Shown piece after piece: positions 52,934-64,000 of a stretch of 64,000 nt of DNA. The DNA lies in contig CM037877.1 in the NCBI GenBank assembly GCA_021292165.1, positions 160,227,871-160,291,870 of the forward strand, read 5' to 3'. A program made the position numbers and the translations under genes. Each line of letters begins with the position of its first letter. The first letter of the stretch is position 1. The DNA is from Shinisaurus crocodilurus. Its lineage: Eukaryota > Chordata > Lepidosauria > Squamata > Shinisauridae. The notes beneath the pieces are model-generated. The model was not told where the DNA came from. It did not search any database and saw only the letters and a list, made by a program, of their open reading frames with translations.

Positions 52934-55142
52934 TTGCTTAGGATTTGACACTTCTACTAACATAGACTTTTATTAATCCACAGAGGGTGAGCTAGAATTC
53001 AGATGTTTATTGGTGTCTGAAAAAAACAGTCTTATTGGAATGAGGAAGAGAAGTTTGGTCAGCTCTAATTTATTTTACACCAGTCTTCCTTTGAGCTAAA
53101 ATGAAATTGCACAGAATTATCTGAAGCTTTTAAGACACAGTTGAATGCTCCGAGGTTACAAGGCACATTCATTGAGGTTAGTGGCAAAATTCCCATTGAT
53201 TTCAATAAAAAGTGCCAAACTGTAACTGAACATCAAAAAGGGTAGTTAACCACAACCAAACAAACGTAGTGGTGAAATATCTCTTAGTAATCCCAGAATG
53301 CCTGTTACCAAAAGGTCACCACTCGGCTACTAGAAACATTAAATCCCATTGAAATCAAGCATCAGACTACTCCACGAAAGATTGGACAGCTCATTAGAAG
53401 CATCCCATGTTCTCACACTGAATAGGTACTAAATATATAGACATTTTTAAAAAATGTCCATCACTGGGATGGGGGACAGAAAGAGGCCCATTTACTGCAG
53501 GGCTTCCTGGGGTGTGCAATGGTTTCTGTGCACTCTGCACACAGACACTCATTGAGGCACTATGGGATCCTTCACAATGGAAGCCGCACCACAAGAAGTG
53601 ACCATTTAGTTATATGGGAGAAATTAGAGCAGTGCATCCAATGACACCGCTGGGGTGGGAGCAAAACTTGTTCCTGTTCCTGCTGACCACACTCTAAAGA
53701 GAGCAGGTTTTCCCCTCCTACGATAGTCTGGATGAATCTGGCCCATTTGTTTTGCCCCATACAACTGAAGGGGAGCCACTGAGGGTCTGATGTGATAGTG
53801 TGACAAAGATACACAATTGAGGCTTATGCATAAATGATACATCTGATACCTAACTCCATCTATGAGAATATTCCCAAAGTTTTGGCAGAGGCACACAAGA
53901 TTTATGCAACCTACCTGGTTCATGTTGCTCTTCTAAAAAAAAAGAGAAGTCAGGTTTTGATATTGCAAGTTAATCTTTGGGCATTGTTTTTGTTTTAAAG
54001 CAAACTACTACAAGAAGGGATTAGCTCCATAATTTGTTTCATAACCACAACCCATTGAAACCATAAAGCAGCAAAAGCAAAACAGATTCCCTTCTAGTTG
54101 CAGTAACTGTGACACACACAGACAGACACTGTGCAAAAGTTAAAAATGTTTGTTCCACGGAACAGAATTGTTGAGTAATTGATGAAATGCTTTTTAGAGC
54201 CAGAAAGCAGTGGTTTTCTCTTAACAATAAGAGAAAATAATTGCATGCCCGTAGACGCACTGGCACTGGATCTGAACAAAAATGTGCATTAAAAAAAATA
54301 TTTTGGGCAAATCTTTTCTGCTAAAAAGTAAATGCTTATTTTTAAAAGCATGCATGGCACAGATAAAATCTGATGCATTCATATTCTGCAAATCACATTT
54401 CTCAGAAAAATTCCAAAACAGCAAATCCTACTTTAATTATACCTTTAACCAACATATCTGAGCATGCTCCAGTCAAATTTAAGCAAGTGAATCATACTAA
54501 TTTCCCACTAAAATAAATGAGGATTCAAAGTGATAATATTACTCCCCAGTGGTCCTGTGAGTCTGAAGGGGCCTCCCAAGAATCACCTGCCACCATCTCT
54601 TGAAAGGGCTATGCTTCTCAAAGAAAAATGGGGTTACTCACTCTCTTTCTTAAAATGAACATATGAGCAGTAAGGCTCTAAGCCCAAAGAACTCTAGTTT
54701 ACTGTAAAAACATGTTTACTAATTCAGAGTGATATTGGGGTCTCGGACAAATAATGAAAAACTCCCATTATGAAATGCAAACAGTGCCAGAAGTAAAAAA
54801 GCAACCAGGTCATTGGCAGAAGATTGTAGGTGACTTCTCAGAATGTTTGATGAGTAGCAGTGACCACTTCTCCATACCAGTCTGGTATAATCTTTCATTC
54901 CTATCAAAAGAGGTTACAGACAGTTTCTCTTCAATAGGTTGTTGTCTAGACTTATTTCTTGTGTGCTCTAGCAACAGCATCATCCTGTAGATATTAACCA
55001 GCTACCAAACCATGGCAATGCTATGAATCAAGTTCAACTCTTTTCATTTGAAAACCACTGACTGCCATTTGTTCTTCAGTACTCGCCCCACTCTTTCAGC
55101 CTCAGTCCCTGCCCAACCAATCTGAAATATGGGGGATAATGG
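52934..55142. other. Intronic, no recognised element
   Basis: 2.2 kb without recognisable genes or mobile elements. Open frames here are short and motif-free. Confidence 0.4.
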
Positions 55143-55484
55143 GGCATAGCCAATGCCATGCTGGTGGAAGGGAGCTCCCAGAAGCTAACTTTCCTGATCC
55201 CTCCTTCCCCCAGCAGCCCTCAAAGCTCTCAAAAAATGTTACACAGAGGGTCAAGGTACCCCCCTGGATGGAGTGGGCTGTGGAACAGAGCACTGAGTGG
55301 GAAATCCACCTGATTTGGGGGGAATCCCCCTTTCCCCTCAGGCCCCTGTGGCACAGCCCACTCCATTCAGGAGGGGGCCCTGACCCTCTGTTTTCCATTT
55401 GTGGGGGTTCTGGAGGATGCTAGGGGGAGGCGTGGGTGGGTAGGTTAGCTTCCAGCAACTTCCTTCTGCCAGCATATTGAATAT
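55143..55484. mobile_element. Long foldback DNA element
   Basis: The outer arms have caatgccatgctggtggaag/cttctgccagcatattg. The inner arms are gagggtcaaggtacccccct, ggatggagtgggctgtg on the left and cacagcccactccattcagg, agggggccctgaccctc on the right. There is no transposase frame. The target duplication is not clear. Confidence 0.7.
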
Positions 55485-55584
55485 CACCCAGTAATACTTA
55501 CGAACCTCACATAATCGTTATGATGACGAACTAGAGAATGTATGTAACATGATTTAAACATGTTAAAGAGCATTAAACATTAAA

Positions 55585-55821
55585 GAGCCAGTGTGGCATA
55601 GTGGTGAGAGTGTTGGACTGGGACTCAGGAGATCTGAGTTCTAGTCCCCGCTCAGCCATGAAGCTCACTGGGTGACTTTGGGCCAGTCACTGACTCTCAG
55701 CCTAACCTACCTCACAGGGTTGTTGTGAGGATAAAATGGAGAGGAGGAGGAGGAGGATTATGTGAGCCGCCTTGGGTTCCTTGTGGGGAAAAAGGCGGGG
55801 TATAAATATAATAAATAAATA
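55585..55821 (+). mobile_element. tRNA-derived SINE, Sauria-type head
   Basis: gagccagtgtggcatagtgg, tgttggactgggactcagga, gttctagtccccgctcagcc, tgggtgactttgggccagtc, then gagccgccttgggttccttg, aaaaaggcggggtataaata and a (TAAA) tail. It is the best-preserved of three copies in the window. Confidence 0.9.
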
Positions 55822-56117
55822 CAAATGTTTATTACTTACAATAATAATGCAGACCAACTTGTCTATTACATCTTTTCTTGCAAAAGCACACAAAACCAGA
55901 TCCCCCCCCCCCAAGTACACTTAAGAAATGTTTTTCAACTGAAGAGAATTCTATGATTGGTACAAAATTGGTAAGAGTCTACATGGACATTAAGAAAACT
56001 TTGGGTAAACAAGTATCAGTCCAAGGATGAACACATTTGATAAGTAGCCAACCTACCACAAGGATGTAGGGTGGGTTTCAGCAATTGTTCATAATAATGG
56101 CATATTTTTGTCTCTAT

Positions 56118-56250
56118 GGGCGCAATCCTATGCATGTTTAGACAGAAAAACGTCCTACAACTGCAAGCATGCCCCAGCCAGCCATGCTGGGGCATGCTTG
56201 CTGGGAGTTGTAGGGCTGTTTTCTGTCTAAACATGCATAGGATGGCGCCC
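56118..56250. repeat. Harbinger-like palindromic MITE
   Basis: gggcgcaatcctatgcatgt, ttagacagaaaaacgtccta and caactgcaagcatgccccag are mirrored by ctgggagttgtagggctgtt, ttctgtctaaacatgcatag, gatggcgccc. The flanking triplets are not identical. Confidence 0.85.
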
Positions 56251-57569
56251 TAAGTGACCTACACTGTAAATATTTTAAACAACTGGAAAGTCTAACATTG
56301 GCAACGGTATAAGGATTGTGTGTGTCCCCCCTCCTGCAATTTTACTATTAAAAAAAGAAAAGAAAGAAAACTTTGGTGACTGTCAAGTCTGTAGGCAAAT
56401 GTCAGATTAAATACTGACCTTTCAAATGTGTAAATTTACATATCAAATGCTGATTTATTTTAATGCCAACTGCTATTGCACGATTTCTTTAAATTGTACA
56501 AGCCATTTGTGGAAGTTGACAGCTAAGGAGCAAAATCATCAAATAAATCAAATTTTAGCATAGTGGAATGAATAAATGCTCAGAGGCAAGAAAGCAATGT
56601 ATTTCTAAATGCAATCTTTACAAGATAAAAAGAGATTACTGTTGGGGCTCCATAGCAGAGGTTGGGGACTACGGCTATTTACTTATTTATTCATTCAATT
56701 ATTTACACAAACAGCTTGGATCACTGTGTTGAAACCAAGATGCCTAAGAATGCAGATGTTACAAAACTGAGAGGCACATTAATTAATGATGAAATGAGCA
56801 GTTTACACATCCTACCGATTATTTAAATGTGTAGATTAACAAATCACAGAACTAGATAAGTAGAGAATGAGGTTTCATGAGAAGAGAAAATGCCGGGGAG
56901 GAAGGATTAAAAGTGTGCCATAAATTAAATGCTGCTATAATATGGTAATAAAGAGAATATACGGAGAAGCTTTTTAATGAGATGTGTAGCTGAAAATTCA
57001 AGTAACGCATAGACTTTCTTTCTGATCATGCTGATTCATATACAATGAATCTTTGTTCGTGTGTCTTCCATAGGGCTTAACAGTCCAGACGTGGCCTTGT
57101 GACAATTTTGTTTGGGTTTCTGTTTTGATCAGTTACCCAGATTGGAAATGTGGTATGTTTTTTCCAAACCTCACATTACTGCCTGCCATTTGGGGTGGGC
57201 ATAGGAATATGCTCAAAAGTGTGATATCAGGACATAGCTAAGAAGATATCCTGGATGATATGGTGGGGGAGGAGAGGAATTAAATATGTGACTGATCATT
57301 TTGACAACAGGCCATTTCTTAGAGGAATCCACAAAGGTCAACATCCTGATGCATCCCTAAAAACAAGACTATGGAGGAATAGAGAGCAGAAGATAAGCAC
57401 TATATCACGCATTGCTATCCGTTTATTTCAACTATGTATGACTCTTCCCTGCCCTGCCCTCCGCCCCAAGGACCTCGCACTGAGTCATTATAAGGGAAGG
57501 GAGTGTTGGCTGCTTTTGGACTGTCTCTCATTCAGAGAGTCCGAGTGGCCTTGTGACAGTCCCCCAGGG
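56251..57569. other. Repeat-poor, AT-rich intronic stretch
   Basis: 56740-57010 is free of recognised repeats and rich in TTAAT/ATTTA words. It is a candidate conserved non-coding block, unproven. Confidence 0.3.
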
Positions 57570-58455
57570 TTGAAGAGACTGTTGCTGAATGCCAGGATGG
57601 TGAATGGGAAAACAGCCATCCACGGTCTGATCCTGGATGAGCATGCCGACCTGGCTTGTATCATAGAGACCTGGATGGAATGAGATGCAGCAGGGGATGG
57701 GGGCGATTAATTTCCCTGCTTGGCCCATCTGGGTTATCCATGTACCAGAAGGCAAGAACTGGGGAGTAGGGAGGTGGAGTTGGCAGTAGTCTATTGTAAT
57801 TCTGTCCCCTGATGAAGAGCCTGAACTTGCAGTCTTCTGGTTTTAAGGTGGGTATTCAGGACAGAATAGGGATTCTACTGGCATACTGCCTACTCTGCTG
57901 CCCAACAGTCTCCCTTCCTGAGCTAGCCAGGGTGCTCTTGGTGGTGGTGGTGGAGTCCCCCTGGCTTTTTGTGCTGGGGGATATCAACCCTGTATGCGGT
58001 GGCTCAGGATTTTATGGTTTCTATGGCAGCCATGGGTCTGTCCCAATACAGAAGAGCTTTGGGATCTGGTGATCTGGCTGTGGATAAACTTTCTATAGTT
58101 CCATGGGGTTTAAACTTACTGGAACTCAAAACCTTTGCTGGTACCAATTAAGATGGTCTGCCCCAGGGCAGAGGCTGATGGATCCAAATGGCTCTTGGGG
58201 AGTTGCCCTTCATCTCAGCTGGTATTTGTGTCGAAGCCCTGGTTCAACTCTGGAATGGAAAATTGGCTCAGGCAGTTGACACAATTGCTCCTGACCACCC
58301 TTTCCCAACTCAGTAGAGTCAAATGAGTTCCCTGGGTATGGGACAGAAACTGCTTTGATTACCTCGTTGGACAATCTATGCCAGGCACTGTACAGGGGGA
58401 GTGTCCTTCTCTTGGTTCTGCAGGGCCCCTCTGCAGCTTATACAACTATTTGTTA
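57570..58455 (+). pseudogene. L2-type LINE ORF2, endonuclease part, decayed
   Basis: The frame shows LLNARMVNGKTAIHGLILDE, HADLACIIETWM (the N-A-R-S and T-E-T-W blocks of APE-type endonucleases). After several stops comes a LFVLGDINPV block (G-D-F-N-x-H site) near 57965. Frame changes and stops are frequent. This is the 5' part of a LINE ORF2, so it is a different copy from the L2 3' ends elsewhere. Confidence 0.75.
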
Positions 58456-59330
58456 TGATTCTTTAACATTTATTTCCTAACGTCTGTGTTGCTGGCAGCT
58501 GCTTTTCTCACTGTTGCAGAACTTGCAGGTGTGGGATGACTATACCGAAGTACAAGCCATTCAGTTGCTTTGCAAACTGTTGATTCATACCAGTTAGTGG
58601 TGGGGATTGGTAAGTGACCAGTAATAGGATTAGTGATGTCACAAAAGTGATGATTCCTAATATATAGCCTTCCTTCATCTGAATTGTTTATCTGCATTTC
58701 TGATGGGGTACAAAGTGTTGGAGGATGGGGAAAGGAGTCAGTCCTATACTGGTTAAGACAAAGCAGAGTTTCCCCCCTTATGCGCAGTCTGGTTATTGAA
58801 ACTGGTTATCACCACGTGGGTTGCTAAACCCTGCTAAAAGGCTCTTTAAAGGAATGGATTGTCCATACAAGGTTTAAAACTAATAAAGTCATTACTTTAC
58901 TTACAGTCTGTTTATTCATGCTTGCAGGATGCATATGGGCAAATTATACTCTCATGCATATAGGCAGATTATAGAATTTCCATCACAAAGTTGGTGGATC
59001 AAAGAGGGACTAAAAAATAGCCACTTAGTCTCTCTACTCTTTCCAATAATACCTCTTTCACCAGGACCAGCAAAGCATATCACAGATGCATGCACTAGCT
59101 TGCTTACCTACATTATATAGATAAATGTTATATGCCACAGGCACAAGAACTGCCATGCTTGGCAAGTTGTATGGTTCATCTCATCTTAGCAGTCTGTCTG
59201 CTAAATATCACAAGCCAGATTTTGCAGGAAGATGCATAAGTTTTATTTCTAAAGCACATAAGCAACCACCCCATTGGATGAGCTGGACACGTACAATAAG
59301 ACCACAAGTTACCTTCAGGATAGTGCCAAC
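58456..59330. other. Intronic, no recognised element
   Basis: No repeat or coding signal was recognised. Confidence 0.4.
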
Positions 59331-60035
59331 GTGCATAAGAAGAGCCATGCTGGATCAGACCAAGGGTCCATCTAGTCCAGCATTCTGTTCACACAGTGGC
59401 CAGCCAGCTGCCCACGGAATCCCACAAGCAGGACATGAGTGCAACAGCATCTTCCCACCCGTGTTCCCAAGCAACTGGTGTACAAAGGCATACTGCCTCC
59501 TATACTGGAGGTAGCATATAGCCAATCAGGACTGGTAGCCATCGATAACCTTCTCCTCCATGAATTTGTCCAATACCCTTTCAAAGCCATTCAAATTGGT
59601 GGCCATCACTAAATCTTGTGGAAGTGGATTCCATAGTTTACCTATGTGCTGTGTGAAGAAGTATGTCTTCTAATCTGTCCAGAACCTCCCACCAATCAGC
59701 TTCATGGGATGACCCTGGGTTTTAGTATTAAGAGAGAGGGAGAAAAATGTCTCCCTATCCACTTTCTCCACACCATGCATAATTTTGTACACCTCTATCA
59801 TGTCTCCCCTCACTCATCCTTTTTTCTAAGCTAAACAATCCCAGCTGCTGTAAGTCCCTTGATCATTTTAGTTGCCCTTTTCTACACTTTTTCCAACTCT
59901 ACAATATCCTTTTTAGGTGTGGTGACCAGAACTGTACACAGAGTGGTTGCACCATAGATTTGTATAAGGGCAGTATGATCTCGGCAGTTTTATTTTCAAT
60001 TCCTTTCCTAATTATGCCCAACATAATTGACTGGT
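59331..60035 (-). mobile_element. CR1 LINE 3' region, about 700 bp
   Basis: On the plus strand it opens ataagaagagccatgctgga, tcagaccaagggtccatcta (the CR1 3' terminus reversed). It continues through ctgcccacggaatcccacaa, tggatgaccctgggtttt-like text, caccatgcataattttgtac and aggtgtggtgaccagaactg. It is the longest CR1 copy in the window. Its coding part (toward 60035) is decayed. Confidence 0.9.
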
Positions 60036-62240
60036 TATGAAAATACTAAAGTTTCGGTTATCATTTAAAATGATGTATTCAAAGGGAGTGAAAATTAATT
60101 GAAAGGTAGATGATGATTAGTAAAGGAAATGAAACTTTTTTTAATCAAGAGGGCTCAAAGGGACCCAAAAGAGCAAAGGTGTGGATTTTTCCACCTAGAT
60201 TTGCTCCTGTGTGCACATTTCTCCAGTTTTATAACCTTCAGATCAAATTTGTTATTTCAGATGAGACCAAAATGCAATTCTTTTTAAGAGACACAGGAGA
60301 AGAATCAGAGATCCTGTAAAATTATAGAAAGCAGAAAGAGTATTATAGGTTTTTTTTAAAAAAAAAATTGGGGACATAATTGCAGTTATTTTGATGATAA
60401 AAAATTCTGGAAATTAAGATTTGAATTACACATAAATATAGCCATAGGATGGTGCTGTTAAAAAAAAATCAAACCTGCTACTTGACTGCAATCTAGAGAT
60501 GAGTGCTTAACCACACGCCTATGTACCTCTTCTACAGTAAGAATACAGTAAGAATAACTAATATAAGAGGGAGTGAAATGAAAAGAGCTGGCAATGCATC
60601 CCCCCCCCCAGCATATCAAGCAGGTTTTCATAAGGAAGCAGTGGTCATCAATCACTACCTCATTACCAACCTGTCATCTGGGCTTAGGCTAAATGTATTC
60701 TGGCTTGCTGCCATACTAAATGTTCAATGAAACATCCTTAAGGCTCTCTACAAGTTCAGCTAAAGTCGCACATGCTATACATCAAAGAGGAACATTAGCG
60801 TTATCATAGCTTAATAAATAGTGCCATTCCGGCAACGCAATCCTGTGTTCCAGAGCTATCTCCCATTCCCTGGTATTATTTAGCTTAAGTAAACAATCTT
60901 GCTGTCTTGTGTGATGTTTATTTAATGATAAATGCATGTATTGATAATTAGTCATACCAGCACAGGTGTACTCTTCTTCCCTGTTGAAAAATATACATAC
61001 GCAAAGTATATGATAAAATAGGTATGTGCTACTTTTCTAAATTGTCTTTATTCATTGACAAATTCACAAAACTAAGGGTTCTGTAAAACCAAAATGGAAC
61101 TAGAGATGGAACAACATGGGATACAATCTCAAAGCAGTTTCACTGAGTAAAGTGAACTATGCATGAATTAACATGATGTGTCCAGACCAAATTTCCTGTA
61201 CTTCCAACATACTTATTAACCAACTGTCAAACTTGGCTATGTAAGGACTTAATATACTCCACTTTCAAATATTTTAATTTTGAACAACTGTGACTCAAGA
61301 AGGATCTTTTAAGAGATCATATCGTAGGGATGTGCCGATGCTGGAGTCCAGCTTGTTTAAGCCAAGTCAGGGTTTTTTCCGAGTACTTCTGTCTCTAAGG
61401 CAGGCTGCAGTTGGCGCGTTAAAAAAAATGCTAAGCAAATCTGTGCAATTTGCAAATTGTGCAAATAGCATGATTTGTGCAAATTTCCATAGTGTTTTTT
61501 AAAAAAATGCACAAATCATGGTCCATCTTGGAAACGGAAGTCCACAAGCTGGCTCGAATCGCACAATAGTGAGCTGGCGCCAGCAACAGACTAATGAACC
61601 AGACTCCAGGGGGCTGAATCATGAGAATCCATTGGATCTTTACCTCCTTATCAGATTTCTCACACATCCCTATCAGGCCCGCACTCTTCTGGCATTCCAA
61701 TGCTCCTTTAAAAACATCCCATTTCCTACATACATACATACATCCTCTTACAAACTCAGGGAACTGTGGCTTATTCTAACTCTACTTAGTAACAAACCAG
61801 AAAATCAAATCCTGCTTTAATCCTGGTTTAAACAACTAGAATTATAATAAAGCACAGTTCTCCAAATTTGTACATGACAGGAAACTGTGGTTTTGTTTAA
61901 AAGTGGAAGTGGAAGCATCCACTCTCCTCTTCTCGTGTGTGCAGAAAGAGGGGGTAGAGGAAGTGTGCAAGACCAAGGTTTGCCATGGCTCATTCATGAT
62001 CATCTGAACCAGGCCACTGTTCCCTTATAAACTCTGAGATAGACCTGTAGGAATCAAGCATCAGATTAGGACTCAGGAGCCATCGAAAAACAGTGGGTTT
62101 TTCCTGCTGTGCCTCAACTGTATAATACCCTTTTCTTGGATACTGACCAAAGCAAGTCCATCTTCTATATGTAGTGTCTAGATTTCACATTTCAATAGGC
62201 TCACCAAAGGCGGGAGTGAGGCGCATGTGCACAATGGCTT
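60036..62240. other. Intronic, mostly unassigned
   Basis: A- and T-runs lie at 60350-60367 and 60460-60468. A C-run lies at 60600-60609. 60780-61000 is repeat-poor with ATTA words (gataattagtcataccagc). A (CATA)n patch lies at 61726-61742. 61750-61990 shares faint gtttaaac/ccatggctc words with the foldback at 17.6 kb. Confidence 0.35.
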
Positions 62241-62390
62241 TTAGGGCACAATCCTATGCATGGTTAGACAGAAAAAAAGAAAAAAGGGTCCTACAATTCC
62301 CAGCATTCCCCAACCAGCCATGCTGGCTGGGGAATGCTGGGAACTGTAGGGCTTTTTTTCTGTCTAACCATGCATAGGATTGTACCCTTA
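62241..62390. repeat. Harbinger-like palindromic MITE, complete, TTA target duplication
   Basis: The element is 62244-62387 (144 bp). gggcacaatcctatgcatgg, ttagacagaaaaaaag and caattcccagcattccccaa are mirrored by ggggaatgctgggaactgta, ttttttctgtctaaccatgc and ataggattgtaccc. TTA is at 62241-62243 and 62388-62390. This is the best full-length example of the family here. Confidence 0.9.
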
Positions 62391-62982
62391 CTTTATGATC
62401 TTAATGTTGTTTCCTATCCCAAGATTTTGGGATGTGCCTAAGCATAAAACAAACAAATGAATAATTACTATCAAAATATACTGTGATCCTCTAGCCCATT
62501 TAAATGAGGTTCATGATGACAGAATTATTCATTTAATTATAGACAGAAATAGTTATGTATAAGGAAAAAGATCTGCTTGGTGAAATTTGATACTGATCCA
62601 GCCAAAAAGAGCTTTACAAAACCTACAGAGATTTAAGACAAGGAACAGATAGATAGATAGATAGATAGATTCATATTCTGATGGGGGTGGGGGGACAGAG
62701 ACAGTAGTAAAAGATAGCTTTATTTATTTATTTATTTATCTATTTTGCGTATAACCAAAGCTCCAAAAACTTTAATTTAAAATATTCAATTTGGCAAGTG
62801 ACAAGGCCATAATGCTGTATAATTAAAATGTGAAAAGTGGTTTTAGCAGATGTTGAGAGACACAAATTTTCAAAATCATTTTAAGTATACAGAAGAATAT
62901 GAAATGACAATGCAGATAAGCATGCTGTGCTCAGAAACATTAACATCTAGTTGCTTAGAGACGTATTACTAACTCTAGAAGA
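62391..62982. other. Intronic, simple repeats
   Basis: (GATA)n lies at 62647-62670 and (TTTA)n at 62720-62740. Nothing else was recognised. Confidence 0.5.
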
Positions 62983-63265
62983 CTGAGGGTTGGATCCAGA
63001 ATTCCACTTGCACTGGAGGCAGGGAGGCAATCTTTATCAATTCCTCCTTCATCCCCTTGTGCCTCCTGAAAAGCTGCTTTGGAGAGTTGAGGGACCCTCC
63101 AGTGCAGCATGAGGTGGTACGTGGAGAGGGCTGCAGGTTGAATCGGTGGAGATTGCCTTCCCCTTCAGGGAGACTCTGCTGGATCCTGATGCCTTCCATT
63201 GGCCATTCCACGAACAGGAATGGCCAATCTGTTCGTGGAATGGCCAATCAGGATCCAACCCTGAG
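62983..63265. repeat. Foldback repeat with inner perfect palindrome
   Basis: The outer arms ctgagggttggatcc and ggatccaaccctgag lie at the two ends. Inside, tggccattccacgaacag (63200-63217) is exactly mirrored by ctgttcgtggaatggcca (63229-63246) with an 11-bp spacer. Probably a non-autonomous DNA element. Confidence 0.65.
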
Positions 63266-64000
63266 TGTGTGGAGGACTTAGAAACAACTGCATGTTTTTT
63301 GTGTGAACACAAAGGTGAACAAATCTGATTTCATTATGACAGCTGATTTTGTACACACAAGAGCTTTATCATCCAGATGGCAGGTGCAATGTAACATCTG
63401 CCTAATGCCAGCCAAAGCAATCAAAATAAAAATGCTGTTTCAAAGTTCATAGGTTATTGCTGCAGCTCGTAGCTCACACATTACATACCTCACATGAATG
63501 CAAAGGTGTTGCCCATCTAATGTGAGAAGCACCTTAGATTAGAAATATCTGCAAACAACTGCCCAGAAAGTGTGGAAAGAAGCACAACCCTGTCCTCCCC
63601 CTCCCATGCTGGCATTTCTATATAATATAATGAGTTAGTAACAAATTTGCAGTAAGTAGACAGTATTTTAAACCATTTTAGACAGTAACGGTAATCAGCA
63701 ATATTGCCTGCTAGAAACCCACACAATGTGTTCTCTCAGCTCCTTTCTTGCTATGGAGGTGAGCAAGAAACCCCATTGCCATCCTGCAGCATGTATGTAT
63801 TACTTGTATCCCTCCCAAGGGTATAACAACCAACTTCCATGCTTCTGCCAGCATTTCAGGCCTCACACGCACACCCACACACTCAGAGAGGGGGGGAGTG
63901 GCCATTTATGAATTGCCAAAAGAGAAGGATCACCAAAAAGGAGGATGAGACAGAGATTTGCACAACATTTGCATATGTTAATGTAGATGTATAGATAAAA
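63266..64000. other. Intronic, no recognised element
   Basis: A short (CA)-rich patch lies at 63867-63882. No gene or mobile element was recognised up to the window end. Confidence 0.4.

Noticed and set aside
19755..64000. Search for the preceding DPYD exon (mammalian exon 8, KGYKAAFIGI region)
   Set aside because: No such sequence was recognised on the minus strand. It is probably outside the window, though a short exon could be missed by eye.

Overview
The window reads as a piece of a squamate reptile (lizard-type) nuclear genome lying inside a large intron-rich gene. Two short blocks on the minus strand are unmistakable exons of DPYD (dihydropyrimidine dehydrogenase). One is at 19647-19754 (108 bp) and the other at 12633-12802 (170 bp). 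Both have correct GT-AG borders and matching codon phases, and their lengths equal those I recall for human exons 9 and 10. Transcription runs right to left: 19755-64000 is intron 8, 12803-19646 is intron 9 (6.8 kb) and 1-12632 is intron 10. No other host gene was recognised. The squamate assignment rests on the repeat content: Sauria-type tRNA SINEs, CR1, L2 and L1 fragments typical of lizards, and many foldback MITEs.

Left part (1-12600). The dominant object is a nearly complete Ty3/Gypsy retrotransposon at 3336-10215. It has 1.1-kb LTRs, a tRNA-Leu primer binding site, Gag with a SCAN-like capsid and a CCHC knuckle, and then protease, integrase, RT and RNase H in that order. Integrase before RT is the unusual order of the Gmr1 group. 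The element sits inside an older solo LTR of a second family (2990-10790), and both insertions keep perfect 5-bp target duplications. The element is riddled with G-to-A changes: 17 of 19 substitutions between its two LTRs are G in the 5' copy and A in the 3' copy, and all 15 in-frame stops are one or two G-to-A steps from TGG, almost all in a GG context. This looks like APOBEC-type DNA editing of the minus-strand cDNA. A 5'-truncated L1 with a 17-bp target duplication follows at 11179-11948.

Middle (12600-34600). This part holds the two DPYD exons, a large foldback DNA element (17784-18128), a hAT MITE with an 8-bp target duplication (21848-22116), a second solo LTR of the host-LTR family in reverse orientation (25045-26015, 5-bp target duplication ATAAT), several Harbinger-like palindromic MITEs and many microsatellites.

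Right part (34600-64000). A decayed tyrosine-recombinase-type (DIRS/Ngaro-like) retroelement occupies roughly 34880-40040. It has a CpG-rich repeated leader, a small basic ORF, RT and RNase H remnants and an SGNH-hydrolase-like region that has been tandemly duplicated. Beyond it are a mariner-like MITE, more hAT and Harbinger-like MITEs with clean target duplications, CR1 and L2 pieces, a tRNA SINE inserted in an L2, an L2 endonuclease remnant, and a few repeat-free AT-rich stretches that may be conserved non-coding DNA. Repeat names come from recognition of motifs, not from a database search.
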